Counted from the stretch's first letter, positions 24,215 to 34,314 are shown. The stretch is 52,240 bases of DNA from Bacteroidetes bacterium GWB2_32_14 (GCA_001768235.1 MENK01000010.1:5540-57779), one strand, 5' to 3'. Numbers and translations are program-made. The notes: generated from the letters alone by a model not told the origin.

Positions 24215-26662
24215 ATGAAAATATCTTACAACTGGCTCAAACAATATATTAACACGGATTTAAATCCTGATGAAATAGCTAAAATCCTAATTAATACTGG
24301 TCTTGAGGTTGAAAATATAGAGAAATTTGAAACTGTAAAAGGTGGTTTGGAAGGGCTTACTATTGGTAAAGTACTATCATGTAAAAAACATCCCAATGCT
24401 GATAAACTGACTTGCACAACAGTAGATATTGGTAAAGGCAATGTATTGTCTATTGTTTGTGGGGCATCAAATGTAGCTGAAGGGCAAAAAGTGGTTGTGG
24501 CTACTGAAGGTACTAAGCTTTATATTGGTGATAAAGAAATTACTATTGCTAAAACAAAGATGCGTGGCGAACCATCGGAAGGGATGATTTGTGCCGAAGA
24601 CGAAATCGGGCTTGGTACTTCTCATGCAGGAATTATGGTTCTTGATGAAAAGGCTCAAACAGGTACTCCTGCAAAAGAATATTTCAAAGTTGAGTCGGAT
24701 ACAGTATTTGAAATAGGAATAACTCCAAACCGTATTGACGGGGCATCGCATATTGGAACAGCCCGCGACGTGGTTGCATTCTTAAATCAAACACGAAAAA
24801 TTGAACTTGTTAAACCTTCTGTAGATAAGTTTAAGGTTGATAATCAGAATTTCAAGATTGACATTGTTATTGAAAACCCTGAAGCCTGCCCTCGTTATAC
24901 GGGTATTACGGTTTCAAATGTAAAAGTTGAGAAATCGCCTGCATGGTTGCAAAACAGGCTTAAAGCTATTGGTTTAAACCCGATTAATAATCTGGTCGAT
25001 ATATCAAACTATATTCTTCACGAAACCGGCCAGCCACTTCACTTCTTTGATGCTGATAAAATTGAAGGTAAGAAAGTGGTTGTAAAAACATTAACCGAAG
25101 GCACTTCGTTCCAGACTCTCGATGAACAGGAAAGAAAGCTGTCACCAGATGATTTAATGATTTGTAATGAAAACGGGGGAATGTGTATTGCAGGTGTTTT
25201 TGGTGGCCTTAAATCGGGGGTTACAGAAAATACAAAGAATGTATTTATCGAGAGTGCTCATTTTAACCCGGTATATATAAGAAAAACAGCTAAACGGCAT
25301 GGATTACATACCGATGCATCGTTTCGCTTCGAACGCGGTACCGATCCCAATGCTACTGTTTATGTGCTTAAACGTGCTGCTTTATTAATAAAAGAGATTG
25401 CCGGAGGTGAAATTTCTTCTGAAATAATTGATGTGTATCCAAAACCTGTTACAAATCAAATTGTTGATTTGACTTTTAAAAATTTAAAACGATTAATTGG
25501 TAAGGAGATTGAGAAAGAAAAAGTAAAGAAAATATTGAATTCACTTGATATTAAGATTATTTCCGAAGATTCAGAAAAACTTAATCTCGAAATTCCTACA
25601 TACCGTGTTGATGTTACCCGCGAAGCTGATGTTATTGAAGAAATTCTCAGGATTTATGGATATAACAATGTTGAAATTTCTGAGCATGTAAATTCAAGTT
25701 TATCGTATTCAAATCACCCCGATAAAGAAAAAATTCAAAATTCGATTTCAGATTTCCTGTCATTTAATGGATTTAATGAAATTATGTGCAATTCCTTAAC
25801 AAAAGCTGATTATTATAGCGATTTAAATACCATGCCTGAATCGAAGCTTGTAAAGATAGTCAACCCATTAAGCAGCGATTTGGGTGTTATGCGACAGTCT
25901 TTATTGTTTGGCGGCCTTGAGTCGATTGAACATAACCGGAACAGGAAAAATAAAGACCTTAAATTGTACGAATTCGGGAAATCATACTATTTGAAAGAAT
26001 CGAAAAGTGAAAATCCTTTAAAAAAATACGCTGAAGATTTCCAGTTAGCTCTGCTAATCACAGGCAATAAAACAGGCGAGAGCTGGATTGCAAAAGAAGA
26101 ACCTGCAAGCTTTTACCAGTTAAAATCGTATGTTGAGAATATCCTGGAAAAGCTGGGATTCGATTTGGATGCTATTGAACTGTCAGAAATTGAAAACGAT
26201 ATTTTTATTGAAGGGCTTAAATATGAACTTAATAAAAATCAGATTGTTGAATTCGGAATCCTGTCGAAAAAAATATTGAAACGTTTCGATATTGATTCAA
26301 GTGTTTACTTTGCTTGTTTTAATTGGGATAACGTGTTGAAAGTTGTAGCGAAACATACTGTAAGATATAAAGAGATTCCAAAATATCCCGAAGTGCGCCG
26401 CGACCTTGCACTTCTACTGGATAAAGATGTTCGATTTGAAAAAATAAAAGCACTGGCATACAAAACAGAAAAAAGTTTGCTTAAAAAAGTTTCATTATTC
26501 GATGTTTTCGAAGGTGAAAAATTAGGCAAAGATAAAAAATCGTACGCGGTAAGCTTTATTCTTCAGGACGAAACCAAAACCCTTACCGATAAGCAAATCG
26601 ATAAAATAATGAATAATTTTATCAGGGTATTTGAACAGGAATTAAGTGCAAAAATTCGTTAA
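24215..26662 (+). CDS. pheT: phenylalanine-tRNA ligase beta subunit
   Basis: An 815-aa subunit of the alpha2-beta2 synthetase that charges tRNA-Phe. The start is the ATG giving [13 protein letters not shown], the conserved beginning of the family; 27 in-frame codons upstream are not conserved. The domains in order are the EMAP/OB tRNA-binding domain (about 40-150), B3/B4 editing region (about 210-390), B5 (about 400-475), the catalytic-like core, and the C-terminal anticodon-binding domain starting near [18 protein letters not shown]. pheS is not adjacent, as is common in Bacteroidota. Confidence 0.97.
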   Translation: MKISYNWLKQYINTDLNPDEIAKILINTGLEVENIEKFETVKGGLEGLTIGKVLSCKKHPNADKLTCTTVDIGKGNVLSIVCGASNVAEGQKVVVATEGTKLYIGDKEITIAKTKMRGEPSEGMICAEDEIGLGTSHAGIMVLDEKAQTGTPAKEYFKVESDTVFEIGITPNRIDGASHIGTARDVVAFLNQTRKIELVKPSVDKFKVDNQNFKIDIVIENPEACPRYTGITVSNVKVEKSPAWLQNRLKAIGLNPINNLVDISNYILHETGQPLHFFDADKIEGKKVVVKTLTEGTSFQTLDEQERKLSPDDLMICNENGGMCIAGVFGGLKSGVTENTKNVFIESAHFNPVYIRKTAKRHGLHTDASFRFERGTDPNATVYVLKRAALLIKEIAGGEISSEIIDVYPKPVTNQIVDLTFKNLKRLIGKEIEKEKVKKILNSLDIKIISEDSEKLNLEIPTYRVDVTREADVIEEILRIYGYNNVEISEHVNSSLSYSNHPDKEKIQNSISDFLSFNGFNEIMCNSLTKADYYSDLNTMPESKLVKIVNPLSSDLGVMRQSLLFGGLESIEHNRNRKNKDLKLYEFGKSYYLKESKSENPLKKYAEDFQLALLITGNKTGESWIAKEEPASFYQLKSYVENILEKLGFDLDAIELSEIENDIFIEGLKYELNKNQIVEFGILSKKILKRFDIDSSVYFACFNWDNVLKVVAKHTVRYKEIPKYPEVRRDLALLLDKDVRFEKIKALAYKTEKSLLKKVSLFDVFEGEKLGKDKKSYAVSFILQDETKTLTDKQIDKIMNNFIRVFEQELSAKIR

Positions 26663-26667
26663 TACAA

Positions 26668-27180
26668 ATGAAATCGAGTATTGAGCTTGTTCAGGGAGAT
26701 ATTACCACATTACATGTTGATGCAATTGTAAATGCAGCAAACAAAACCCTTTTGGGTGGTGGCGGAGTCGATGGGGCTATTCACCGTGCTGCAGGCCATC
26801 AATTACTTGAAGAGTGTAAAACCCTGAATGGCTGCGAAACAGGAGAAGCAAAAATTACAAAAGCATATAATTTACAGTCAAAATTTGTAATACATACTGT
26901 TGGCCCGGTATGGCATGGAGGCATGGCTAATGAGCCGGAACTGCTTGCAAATTGTTATAAAAGCAGTTTAAACCTGGCTGTGGAAAATAAAATTAAAACT
27001 ATAGCTTTTCCGAATATCAGTACAGGGATTTATCGTTTTCCAAAACACATGGCAGCGGGAATAGCTTTACGAACTGTAACAAGTTTCTTAGTTCACCATA
27101 AAAAAATTGATAAAGTGTATTTTGTTTGTTACGACGATGAAAATTACTCTATTTATAAAGAAAAGCTAGATTCATTGTAA
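26668..27180 (+). CDS. macro-domain O-acetyl-ADP-ribose deacetylase (YmdB type)
   Basis: A 170-aa single macro domain. [20 protein letters not shown] (21-40) is the ADP-ribose-binding and catalytic loop of the MacroD/YmdB class, including Asp35. [14 protein letters not shown]-like and [12 protein letters not shown] segments complete it. Such enzymes hydrolyse O-acetyl-ADP-ribose or remove ADP-ribose from proteins. It starts 5 bp after the pheT stop codon and is co-transcribed with pheT and the UbiA gene that follows by 10 bp. Confidence 0.95.
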   Translation: MKSSIELVQGDITTLHVDAIVNAANKTLLGGGGVDGAIHRAAGHQLLEECKTLNGCETGEAKITKAYNLQSKFVIHTVGPVWHGGMANEPELLANCYKSSLNLAVENKIKTIAFPNISTGIYRFPKHMAAGIALRTVTSFLVHHKKIDKVYFVCYDDENYSIYKEKLDSL

Positions 27181-27190
27181 CTACTGTATA

Positions 27191-28075
27191 ATGTATAAAA
27201 AGACATCCAAGAAAGTAAAAAATTACCTTTCGCTTGTAAAATTCAGCCATACCATTTTTGCAATGCCATTTGCATTTATTGGTTATTTTTTGGCACTCTA
27301 TCAAACAGATTCCATAATTGATTGGAAACTCCTGTTATTAGTAGTTTTATGCATGGTATTTGCCCGAAATGCTGCAATGGCATTTAACCGGTTTATCGAT
27401 CGTGAAATTGATATTAAAAATCCCCGAACAGCAATCCGCGAAATACCTGCAGGGATACTTAAAGCCAAATCGGTATTTATTTTTGTAATAATAAATTCAA
27501 TACTTTTTATTGCAACAACTTATTTTATTAACAAGCTTACTTTTCATTTGTCACCTGTTGCATTAATCATTATCCTAGGTTATAGCATAACCAAAAAGTT
27601 TACGGCTCTTTGTCATCTGATTTTAGGATTAGGATTATCTCTTGCCCCCATTGGTGCATATTTAGCCGTAACCGGAGAATTTGCGCTCCTGCCCGTCTTA
27701 TACTCGCTTGTTGTTTTGCTATGGGTTAGTGGTTTCGATATTATTTATGCATTACAGGATTTGGATTTTGATAAAGAAGAAGAATTGAAATCGTTACCTG
27801 TATTTTTTGGAAGAAAAGGTGCTTTACAAGCTTCATCATTATTGCATCTTGTATCTGCAATCCTGACAATTTATGCAGGATATTATGCAGAGTTTGGATT
27901 GTTTTACTGGATTGGATGTTTATTTTTTATAGGACTCTTATTTTATCAACATACACTGGTAAAACCCGACAATTTGAGCAAAGTAAATGTAGCTTTTTTT
28001 ACTACAAATGGAATAGCCAGTGTAATTTTTGCAGTATTTACCATTACTGAACTTATTCTTAAAATCTGGCATTGA
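27191..28075 (+). CDS. UbiA-family polyprenyltransferase (menaquinone pathway likely)
   Basis: A 294-aa integral membrane prenyltransferase with about eight helices. The first Asp-rich motif is N66-x3-D70-x3-D74 (AFNRFIDREIDIKNPRT) and the second is D190-x3-D194 (YALQDLDFDKEEE), both required for magnesium-diphosphate binding. The sequence type resembles the 4-hydroxybenzoate polyprenyltransferase-like enzyme (MqnP) used in the futalosine route to menaquinone, but no other mqn gene is visible here. The precise acceptor is therefore inferred. Confidence 0.9.
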   Translation: MYKKTSKKVKNYLSLVKFSHTIFAMPFAFIGYFLALYQTDSIIDWKLLLLVVLCMVFARNAAMAFNRFIDREIDIKNPRTAIREIPAGILKAKSVFIFVIINSILFIATTYFINKLTFHLSPVALIIILGYSITKKFTALCHLILGLGLSLAPIGAYLAVTGEFALLPVLYSLVVLLWVSGFDIIYALQDLDFDKEEELKSLPVFFGRKGALQASSLLHLVSAILTIYAGYYAEFGLFYWIGCLFFIGLLFYQHTLVKPDNLSKVNVAFFTTNGIASVIFAVFTITELILKIWH

Positions 28076-28206
28076 AAATAATTGACAAAATGGCATAATT
28101 AGTTCAGGGTGAGTATGTTGGTATGATCTTTGAAAATTAGCATATTGAAATTTTTACAGGATATTTAACAGGTAAAAATCAGGTTTTTATAATTTCAAAT
28201 AGTATT

Positions 28207-28413
28207 ATGGCAATAAGAGAAGCATTTTTTAAACCAGCTCCGCAAGTTCTTGGCGGGTATTATATTCCGGTTAGAAACGACTGGAATAATAAAATATCCA
28301 GGCGTCATATCTCCGAAAATGAGAAAGAATTATATGAACAGCAATTTGGAGAAGAAATTTTAAATGAAGATGAATTTTTTAAATGGTGGAAAAATAATCA
28401 TCAATCAAAATAA
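28207..28413 (+). CDS. small conserved-looking hypothetical protein
   Basis: A 68-aa soluble protein, not recognised. It is basic and aromatic in the first half (FFKPAPQVLGGYYIPVRNDW) and acidic toward the end, finishing with FFKWWKNNHQSK. No cysteine, signal or membrane segment. It follows the UbiA gene by 131 bp and precedes the secreted protein at 28433 by 19 bp, so those two are probably one transcript. Confidence 0.65.
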   Translation: MAIREAFFKPAPQVLGGYYIPVRNDWNNKISRRHISENEKELYEQQFGEEILNEDEFFKWWKNNHQSK

Positions 28414-28418
28414 TTTTT

Positions 28419-28428
28419 AAAAGGAGGT
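28419..28428 (+). promoter_or_regulatory. perfect Shine-Dalgarno sequence, rare in this window
   Basis: AAAAGGAGGT is complementary to the 16S 3' end and ends four bases before the ATG at 28433. It is the strongest such site before any gene in the window, where most genes have none. Confidence 0.65.
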
Positions 28429-28432
28429 ATAT

Positions 28433-28978
28433 ATGAAAAAAATCTTAAAAAAAATAGCCCTTACTTTTTCAATTATTACCCTGATTAGCCTGTTTACCTT
28501 TGCTTTTTATAACAAAGGAATACTTAATTTTAATACCAAAATCGCAAATATCTCAGAACCGGACACTAACTATGTAAATCCCAGGGTGGATGTTAAAGTA
28601 AACAAACAATACGACGAGAAAGGAAATATTATTCGTTACGATTCTTCTTATACTTATATTTATACATACCCGAATGGGAAATCCAAAGAAATAAATATCG
28701 ACAGCCTTTATAATTCATTCAAACCTTATTTTTTTGACAAAGGTTTTGACATGATGCATAAACCATTTAACGATTTTTTCGAAATGGATTCAACTTTTCA
28801 ACAGCATTTTTTCGATGAAGATTATTTTATGAACCAATTTGAAAGGGAAATGTTTCGGTTCGATGATTTAATGCGTGAAATGGATTCTCTCAGGAATATA
28901 TTCCTGAAAGAAATCTATCCAAATATTGAGTTAGAGAAAGAACCGGCTGATAAAACGATTAACACCATTGAGATTTAG
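28433..28978 (+). CDS. secreted or membrane-anchored hypothetical protein
   Basis: A 181-aa protein with a basic start and a hydrophobic helix (about 9-28), so exported or tethered to the inner membrane. After that comes VDVKVNKQYDEKGNIIRYDS and YTYIYTYPNGKSKE, then a region unusually rich in Phe, Met and Asp (DFFEMDSTFQQHFFDEDYF). That pattern suggests an amphipathic, extended protein. The family is not recognised. A strong hairpin terminator follows at 29004. Confidence 0.75.
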   Translation: MKKILKKIALTFSIITLISLFTFAFYNKGILNFNTKIANISEPDTNYVNPRVDVKVNKQYDEKGNIIRYDSSYTYIYTYPNGKSKEINIDSLYNSFKPYFFDKGFDMMHKPFNDFFEMDSTFQQHFFDEDYFMNQFEREMFRFDDLMREMDSLRNIFLKEIYPNIELEKEPADKTINTIEI

Positions 28979-29003
28979 AGCGAATACAAATTGTTGTGTT
29001 TTT

Positions 29004-29045
29004 TTAAGCCAGAATATTTTTAAAAATATCCTGGCTTTATTTTTA
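29004..29045 (+). terminator. intrinsic terminator after the secreted protein gene
   Basis: AAGCCAG (29006-29012) pairs with CTGGCTT (29031-29037). The inner A/T stem continues the pairing, and TATTTTT follows. It closes the 28207-28978 transcript. Confidence 0.85.
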
Positions 29046-29240
29046 AGAATTACCCCTGAAAGATTCTGCAAACTTTGGAATATTAAAAAAAATGAAATTA
29101 TATTTGTATGATTTTTAATCATTTATTTTGTTTGGTTTAACCTTTATTATGAGTTAATCATCATAAATTACAGGTAAAAAAAAGATGATATAGAAAATAA
29201 TATTAACTTAGTAAGAGCTTGTGATATTCAAAAAATAAAA

Positions 29241-29651
29241 ATGAAAAACATTCTGTTAGTTTTTATTGTACTCGTTTGTGTAATTCTAAAACCAGCCTAT
29301 GCTTTTGAACCGGAGGTAAATTCAACAAATTCAATTCTTGTAAATTCTATTTATGAACCTCAACTTTCTATTGATCAAAATTATCAGCAATTTATGGTTC
29401 AGCTTGTAAACCTTGAAAATAATACTTACAATATTCCATCAGGTTTATTAAAAAAGAAAAAAAAGAATGAAAACTTAATGCTATATGTTGCAGGAGGCTT
29501 ATTGGTTGCAACAGGAATATTGATTTTAACAAATAACCCCGATAATTTTGTTTCAAACTCAGCTACAGATGCTAACTTGGGAATTGCAGTAGGAGGTACG
29601 GTTGCTTCAGGAATGATTGTCGCCAAGTTTTTTATAGATCGGAAGCGCTAA
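29241..29651 (+). CDS. exported hypothetical protein with one C-terminal membrane helix
   Basis: A 136-aa protein. Residues 1-21 are a signal peptide (ILLVFIVLVCVILKPAYA). A short polar region is followed by a lysine run (LLKKKKKNEN, about 69-78) and a hydrophobic helix (LMLYVAGGLLVATGILIL, about 79-96). A second weakly hydrophobic glycine-rich segment (GIAVGGTVASGMIVAKFF) precedes the basic C-terminus. Not recognised. It starts 262 bp after the previous gene, past the terminator, and is 39 bp upstream of the acyltransferase gene. Confidence 0.75.
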   Translation: MKNILLVFIVLVCVILKPAYAFEPEVNSTNSILVNSIYEPQLSIDQNYQQFMVQLVNLENNTYNIPSGLLKKKKKNENLMLYVAGGLLVATGILILTNNPDNFVSNSATDANLGIAVGGTVASGMIVAKFFIDRKR

Positions 29652-29690
29652 TATTTCTTTTTCATAATTTCTCTCAATATCCTGATATAC

Positions 29691-30572
29691 ATGCAGTTTA
29701 TTATTTATATTGTTTTTTTCATTTCTATCTATTTTATAGCAATTATCCCTTTTTGGTTTTTATATGGATTTTCTGATTTTTTAGCTTTCTTGTTGTATTA
29801 TGTTTTTTCATACCGCAAAAAAACAATACTTAAAAATTTAAGAAATTCATTTCCCGGGAAATCTGAAAAAGAAATTAATTCAATTGCCTGGAAGAACTAT
29901 AGAAATCTGTCTGATATTGTGATTGAAAGCATAAAAGCATTTACTATTTCAAGCAAGAGAATTATCAGGCGATTTAAAATTGTAAATCCCGAATTACTCG
30001 ATGAGTATTACAATAAAAATCAGAGTATAATTGGTGTTGCTGGTCATTATGGAAACTGGGAGTGGGGTGCGCTTGCCGGGGGATTGCAAATAAAACACAA
30101 AGGAATAGCAGTATATAAACCGCTATCCAATAAATATATCGACAAATTTTTACGAAGAACAAGGGCAGCTAATGGTGCAACCTTAGAATCGATAAAATTT
30201 ACAAGTAATGCTTTTGAAAAACATATTCACGAGGTTTGTATATTCATGTTGGTAGCCGATCAAAGTCCCACGAACATGAAAGAAGCTATCTGGACAACTT
30301 TTCTTAACCAGGAAACAGCTTGTTTACATGGCCCGGAAAAATACGCGAAACGATACAATTACCCGGTTGTATTTGTAGATATTCAGCGTGTTAAGCGTGG
30401 ATATTACGAACTGGAGTTTTCAAAACTGGTTGATGAACCATTAAAGACTTCCGAAGGAGAGATAACACGATTGTATATGTCAAGGCTGGAGAAAATAATT
30501 AATGCGAAACCTGAAAACTGGCTTTGGTCGCATCGCCGATGGAAACGAAAAAGAAAAAAAGCAAAGGCTTAA
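29691..30572 (+). CDS. LpxL/HtrB-type lipid A acyltransferase
   Basis: A 293-aa inner-membrane acyltransferase. An N-terminal hydrophobic helix pair (about 2-40) is followed by the catalytic H119-x4-E124 motif in GHYGNWEWG. VADQSP and WLWSHRRWKRKR at the C-terminus are the other family marks. It adds a secondary acyl chain to lipid A, although ornithine-lipid or flexirubin-type acyltransferases look similar. The rare HX4E form is accepted in this family. Convergent with the DUF3078 gene. Confidence 0.92.
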   Translation: MQFIIYIVFFISIYFIAIIPFWFLYGFSDFLAFLLYYVFSYRKKTILKNLRNSFPGKSEKEINSIAWKNYRNLSDIVIESIKAFTISSKRIIRRFKIVNPELLDEYYNKNQSIIGVAGHYGNWEWGALAGGLQIKHKGIAVYKPLSNKYIDKFLRRTRAANGATLESIKFTSNAFEKHIHEVCIFMLVADQSPTNMKEAIWTTFLNQETACLHGPEKYAKRYNYPVVFVDIQRVKRGYYELEFSKLVDEPLKTSEGEITRLYMSRLEKIINAKPENWLWSHRRWKRKRKKAKA

Positions 30573-30592
30573 AAACAGGCCTATTATTGTAC

Positions 30593-32122
30593 TTAATGAT
30601 AAAATTTATAGATAAAACCAATACTGAAAATTTCTTTCCATTGTAAGTTTTTAGTTATTCCTGTTTTCGTTTTTATGCCATCAATTTCTTCATAAACGGG
30701 GATTTCAACATCATCATCGTAAATTGCATGACCGTTTAATGAGAATTTAATATATTCGTTCAACTGGAAATTTAAAGTAGCTTCCCAGTCAATATCAATG
30801 TTTTGTGGATTGTCTATATAATTTGTAAAAAAGTTTACTTTGTTTTCGAGTACTATATTTTTTCCAATTTTTAGTAATGAAACAGTTTTAATATATGCAC
30901 CAATTTCTTTTTTTATTTTTTCATCAATGCCAACTCCAAACCGGGTTTGATCGTAATTTGATGTATCGGTAAACAATGTAAATTTTGATGTTATCGGCGA
31001 AATCAAAAACGTGAGATTTTTATTTGGTTTATAATCAAGGCCAAATGAGAAAACGAGATATCCCGGCGATAAAAAACCTGATATCGGGATTGAGTCGTTG
31101 GGGTAATCATAACCTCTTAAAAATTGGGTTTTAAAATTGAATAAAAAACTGTAATACCAGTTGTTAAATGCTACATGTCCATATTTTGAATTTATCTCTA
31201 ACTTATCTTCATTTTTTTGCAAGGGACCCTCACCAGCTTTTATATAACCCAACTTATACTCAAAATCATTATCCCAAATACGCTTTCCATATACAAGGCT
31301 TTTATTATATTTTAAAACAGAGAGCGCGGTTAAACTGTTTTCACCTCCGGCAACCCAGTCAGACAAATAACTCTGGCTAAACTGAATATTGGCACTCCCG
31401 TTTGATTTCCACATGGGAACATCAATTGAAACGGGGGTTATCTTTTTTAAAGCAACAATTGTTTTATCGGTATCAATTTTTTTATTTAAAGATTTTTTCT
31501 GTTTTGTTTTCTCAAAATAAAACCCGTCTTCCAGCGAAATATCAAATGAATTTCCCCTGCTTTTTTTAATCCATAGTACTACATACTCTCCCCGGTGATC
31601 ATAAAGTTTTAAGTGTAATGAATCGGTCTTGTTTTTTGTAGTTTCTAACAAAATTGTATCGTGCAGATTATTCTTGAAAACAAATGTTACCGAATCATTC
31701 GAAATAAAGCTTAATAAATAATGCAAGGCAAAACGTAAACTATCTTCGTATTCCGAATTATATAAATTGGTTGAATCAAATATGGAATTAGTATTGTTGA
31801 GCTTTATTTGAATGTGTTTTAGTGCAGGTTCAATATTCCTGTTTTCAACATAATTGATTAATTGTTTAATGGCATTAGCTGTTGTATCATTTTTATTTAT
31901 AGATATCTTATTTAAGATATAATTTAATTGATTTACAAATACTTGTAATGAATCGGTATTTGGAACTGGTTGTATTTCATACTTTTCTGTATTTAATCCT
32001 GAGATTATAGTTTTTATTGTATCCTGAATAGCAATGTATTCAATTGAATCAGCTTTTTCTTCCTGCGAGTAGGACAGGTTATAAGTTAAAAGTAGTAAAA
32101 AAAACAGTATTGCTTTTTTCAT
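30593..32122 (-). CDS. DUF3078 outer-membrane-type protein
   Basis: A 509-aa exported protein with signal peptide 1-19 (FFLLLLTYNLSYSQ). Residues 20-200 are a polar, mostly unrecognised N-terminal region. From about 220 the DUF3078 domain begins (WKSNGSANIQFSQSYLSDWV, then WAGGENS-like GGENSLTALS). Alternating strands continue to a terminal aromatic FIYKFYH, typical of an outer-membrane beta-barrel. Function unknown; the family is largely restricted to Bacteroidota. It is transcribed alone, divergent from tryptophanase. Confidence 0.88.
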   Translation of the reverse strand: MKKAILFFLLLLTYNLSYSQEEKADSIEYIAIQDTIKTIISGLNTEKYEIQPVPNTDSLQVFVNQLNYILNKISINKNDTTANAIKQLINYVENRNIEPALKHIQIKLNNTNSIFDSTNLYNSEYEDSLRFALHYLLSFISNDSVTFVFKNNLHDTILLETTKNKTDSLHLKLYDHRGEYVVLWIKKSRGNSFDISLEDGFYFEKTKQKKSLNKKIDTDKTIVALKKITPVSIDVPMWKSNGSANIQFSQSYLSDWVAGGENSLTALSVLKYNKSLVYGKRIWDNDFEYKLGYIKAGEGPLQKNEDKLEINSKYGHVAFNNWYYSFLFNFKTQFLRGYDYPNDSIPISGFLSPGYLVFSFGLDYKPNKNLTFLISPITSKFTLFTDTSNYDQTRFGVGIDEKIKKEIGAYIKTVSLLKIGKNIVLENKVNFFTNYIDNPQNIDIDWEATLNFQLNEYIKFSLNGHAIYDDDVEIPVYEEIDGIKTKTGITKNLQWKEIFSIGFIYKFYH

Positions 32123-32203
32123 GTGTATTTACAATCTAATTTGGTATTACTTTAAAATATTCTCAAAAATATTGAAAAATGATTTTTAAAATCAAGAAAC
32201 TTG

Positions 32204-32211
32204 TATATTTG
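32204..32211 (+). promoter_or_regulatory. -7 promoter box upstream of tryptophanase
   Basis: TATATTTG matches TAnnTTTG, about 190 bp before the tryptophanase start. The -33 region is T-rich but lacks TTG at the best spacing. It would give an mRNA leader of roughly 185 nt that contains a short reading frame. Confidence 0.45.
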
Positions 32212-32242
32212 TATAACATAAATTTTTTTAATAATGAGTTGA

Positions 32243-32326
32243 ATGAAAAAAACTTTCAACATGTTATTTTCCGCGAAGTATATTTTCTTAAATATTAAGA
32301 AAAGGGATTCTTTTTATACCCGTTAA
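32243..32326 (+). CDS. possible 27-codon leader peptide upstream of tnaA
   Basis: A short frame beginning MKKTFNMLFSAKYIFLNIKK, in the untranslated leader of tryptophanase, ending 75 bases before its ATG. E. coli tnaA is controlled through the TnaC leader peptide, which needs a tryptophan codon and a critical proline. This frame has neither, so it is not a TnaC homologue. The long leader does suggest some post-initiation control. It may also be a chance frame. Confidence 0.22.
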   Translation: MKKTFNMLFSAKYIFLNIKKRDSFYTR

Positions 32327-32401
32327 GTTTTCATACAGCTTTTTAAATAAAGCAAATCAAACAAATAAATAAATAAAATATTAATTTAAAAACACATAGC
32401 T

Positions 32402-33778
32402 ATGGAATTACCATTTGCAGAATCTTATAAAATAAAGATGGTTGAAACCATCAAAAGAAGTACACGCGAAGAACGCGAAAAATGGATTAAAGAAGCAAAG
32501 TACAATTTATTTAATTTAAGGAGCGAGCAGGTTTTTATCGACTTGCTGACTGATTCAGGAACCGGTGCCATGAGTGATAAACAGTGGGGTGCTATAATGT
32601 TAGGCGATGAAAGTTATGCTGGAGCATCATCATATTATAATTTAAAAAATCAGATTAAAGAATTACTTGGTTTCGAATATTTTTTACCAACACATCAGGG
32701 TAGAGCCGCAGAAAACGTTTTATTTTCTGCTTTAGTTAAGGAAGGTGATATTATTCCGGGAAACTCTCATTTCGATACAACAAAAGGACATATAGAATTT
32801 CGTAAGGCAAAAGCTGTTGACTGTACAATTGATGAAGCTTTTGATACCGAAATAGATCATCCTTTTAAAGGGAATGTAGATATTGAGAAGCTTGAAAATA
32901 CACTAAAAAAATACCCTGTAGAAAAAATCCCTTTTATTATTCTCACTGTAACTTGTAATTCATCGGGCGGACAGCCTGTATCAATTGAAAATATGAAAGC
33001 TGTTCGTAAAGTTGCCGATAAATATGGTATTCCTGTAATATACGATTCGGCAAGGTTTGCAGAGAATGCTTATTTTATCAAGATTCGTGAAAAAGGGTAT
33101 GAGAATAAATCGATAAAAGAAATTGTTCATAAAATGTTTTCTTATGCTGACGGAATGACCATGAGCAGTAAGAAAGATGCTATCGTTAACATTGGAGGAT
33201 TTATTGCTTTACGAAGCGAGGAGTTGTTTAAGAAAGCAACTGTTTTTAATATCATGTTCGAAGGATATATTACTTATGGTGGTATGGCGGGTCGCGATAT
33301 GAACGCTCTTGCACAGGGCTTAGATGAAGGTACCGAATTTGATTATCTTGAAACACGAATCAAACAGGTTGAATACCTGGGTAAAAGGCTTACAGATTTT
33401 GGTATTCCTGTTCAGAAACCATATGGAGGACATGCAATTTTTGTTGATGCCAAAAAATTCCTTCCAAATTTACCTAAAGAACAATTTATTGCACAAACAT
33501 TGGGTGTTGAACTGTACCTGGAAGCAGGAATTCGTGGGGTAGAAATAGGTACTTTACTTGCCGACCGCGATCCGGAAACACATGAAGAGAGATACCCGGC
33601 ACTTGAGTTATTGCGCCTGGCAATTCCTCGAAGGGTGTACACCAACAATCACATGGATGTTATTGCTGTTGCTTTAAAAAATGTGTTCGATCGTCGTGAT
33701 AAGATTACTAAAGGATTCCAAATTCTTAGCGAAGCACCTATCATGCGCCATTTTACTGTTGAATTGAAAAGAGTTTAA
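32402..33778 (+). CDS. tnaA: tryptophanase
   Basis: A 458-aa PLP beta-eliminating lyase that splits tryptophan into indole, pyruvate and ammonia. TMSSKKDAIVNIGG holds the PLP lysine (Lys257 or Lys258). The close relative tyrosine phenol-lyase must be excluded. The residue in HFDTTKGH is Asp125, as in tryptophanase (Asp137 in E. coli) and not Thr as in tyrosine phenol-lyase. LEAGIRGVEIGTLLADRDP also follows the tryptophanase pattern. There is no tryptophan permease next to it, unlike in E. coli. It is preceded by a 279-bp leader region and followed by a bidirectional terminator. Confidence 0.92.
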   Translation: MELPFAESYKIKMVETIKRSTREEREKWIKEAKYNLFNLRSEQVFIDLLTDSGTGAMSDKQWGAIMLGDESYAGASSYYNLKNQIKELLGFEYFLPTHQGRAAENVLFSALVKEGDIIPGNSHFDTTKGHIEFRKAKAVDCTIDEAFDTEIDHPFKGNVDIEKLENTLKKYPVEKIPFIILTVTCNSSGGQPVSIENMKAVRKVADKYGIPVIYDSARFAENAYFIKIREKGYENKSIKEIVHKMFSYADGMTMSSKKDAIVNIGGFIALRSEELFKKATVFNIMFEGYITYGGMAGRDMNALAQGLDEGTEFDYLETRIKQVEYLGKRLTDFGIPVQKPYGGHAIFVDAKKFLPNLPKEQFIAQTLGVELYLEAGIRGVEIGTLLADRDPETHEERYPALELLRLAIPRRVYTNNHMDVIAVALKNVFDRRDKITKGFQILSEAPIMRHFTVELKRV

Positions 33779-33795
33779 TACTAAACTTATAAATT

Positions 33796-33844
33796 AAAAA
33801 GGTGATTCGTGATATAAATTTTAGCTTTCATTAATCACCTTTTT
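33796..33844. terminator. bidirectional terminator between tnaA and a convergent small gene
   Basis: AAAAAGGTGATT (33796-33807) pairs with AATCACCTTTTT (33833-33844), with T-runs on both strands. The stop codon of the - strand gene lies within the right arm. Confidence 0.8.
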
Positions 33845-34185
33845 AATATGACTGTTTTTTCTGATTTATCCAGGAAATCATCAGGACAGGTGTTTCTCCC
33901 GGTAATTCCTCCAATAGTACAAAACCGGTTCCCGTTACAGTCGAAAATTTCGGTCATGCTATCGGGGCAGCCAGGGCAGGGATTTAATGCTAAATATTCA
34001 GTTTCGTTGTAAATAAATTTCATTATTTCAATTTTCTCGGAATTTTCAACTCTCACTTTTAACCATTCAATATTTTGTATTGGGTCTTTAATTCCGCAGA
34101 AAGTGCTTGTTTTGCTATTATCGCATTTTGAGCCTGTAATCATAGTAAAAATGAATATAATATAAATTGATAAACTTAATCGCAT
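33835..34185 (-). CDS. small exported cysteine-containing protein
   Basis: A 116-aa protein with a hydrophobic N-terminus (LSIYIIFIFTMITGSKC), a signal sequence that may be processed as a lipoprotein although the residues before Cys are not a good lipobox. The mature part contains CGIKDPIQNIEWLK, then LNPCPGCPDSMTEIFDCNGN, FCTIGGITGRNTCPDDF. This Cys-rich pattern with a CGxxDPxxxxxWLK opening recurs in small Bacteroidota lipoproteins of unknown role. Disulfides are likely in the periplasm. Convergent with tryptophanase. Confidence 0.78.
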   Translation of the reverse strand: MRLSLSIYIIFIFTMITGSKCDNSKTSTFCGIKDPIQNIEWLKVRVENSEKIEIMKFIYNETEYLALNPCPGCPDSMTEIFDCNGNRFCTIGGITGRNTCPDDFLDKSEKTVILKR

Positions 34186-34314
34186 TGTAATTGTTATTGA
34201 TTAATTATCAAATGTAGTGATAATTAGATTATTAAAAAAACGATTATTATACATGAATAAAATTTTGATTCCCGCTTATTTTTATTCAGCTTTGTACTGT
34301 TTTTTTACTTCTCC

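Noticed and set aside
28118-28134. TTGGTATGATCTTTGAA resembles a sigma-54 promoter before the 68-aa gene.
   Set aside because: Both elements differ from the consensus at key bases (C and C in TGGCAC, C in TTGC), and there is no activator gene near.
32402-33778. Tyrosine phenol-lyase as the identity of the beta-eliminating lyase.
   Set aside because: The discriminating residue is Asp125 (FDTT), not Thr, and the EAGIRGVEIG region follows tryptophanase.
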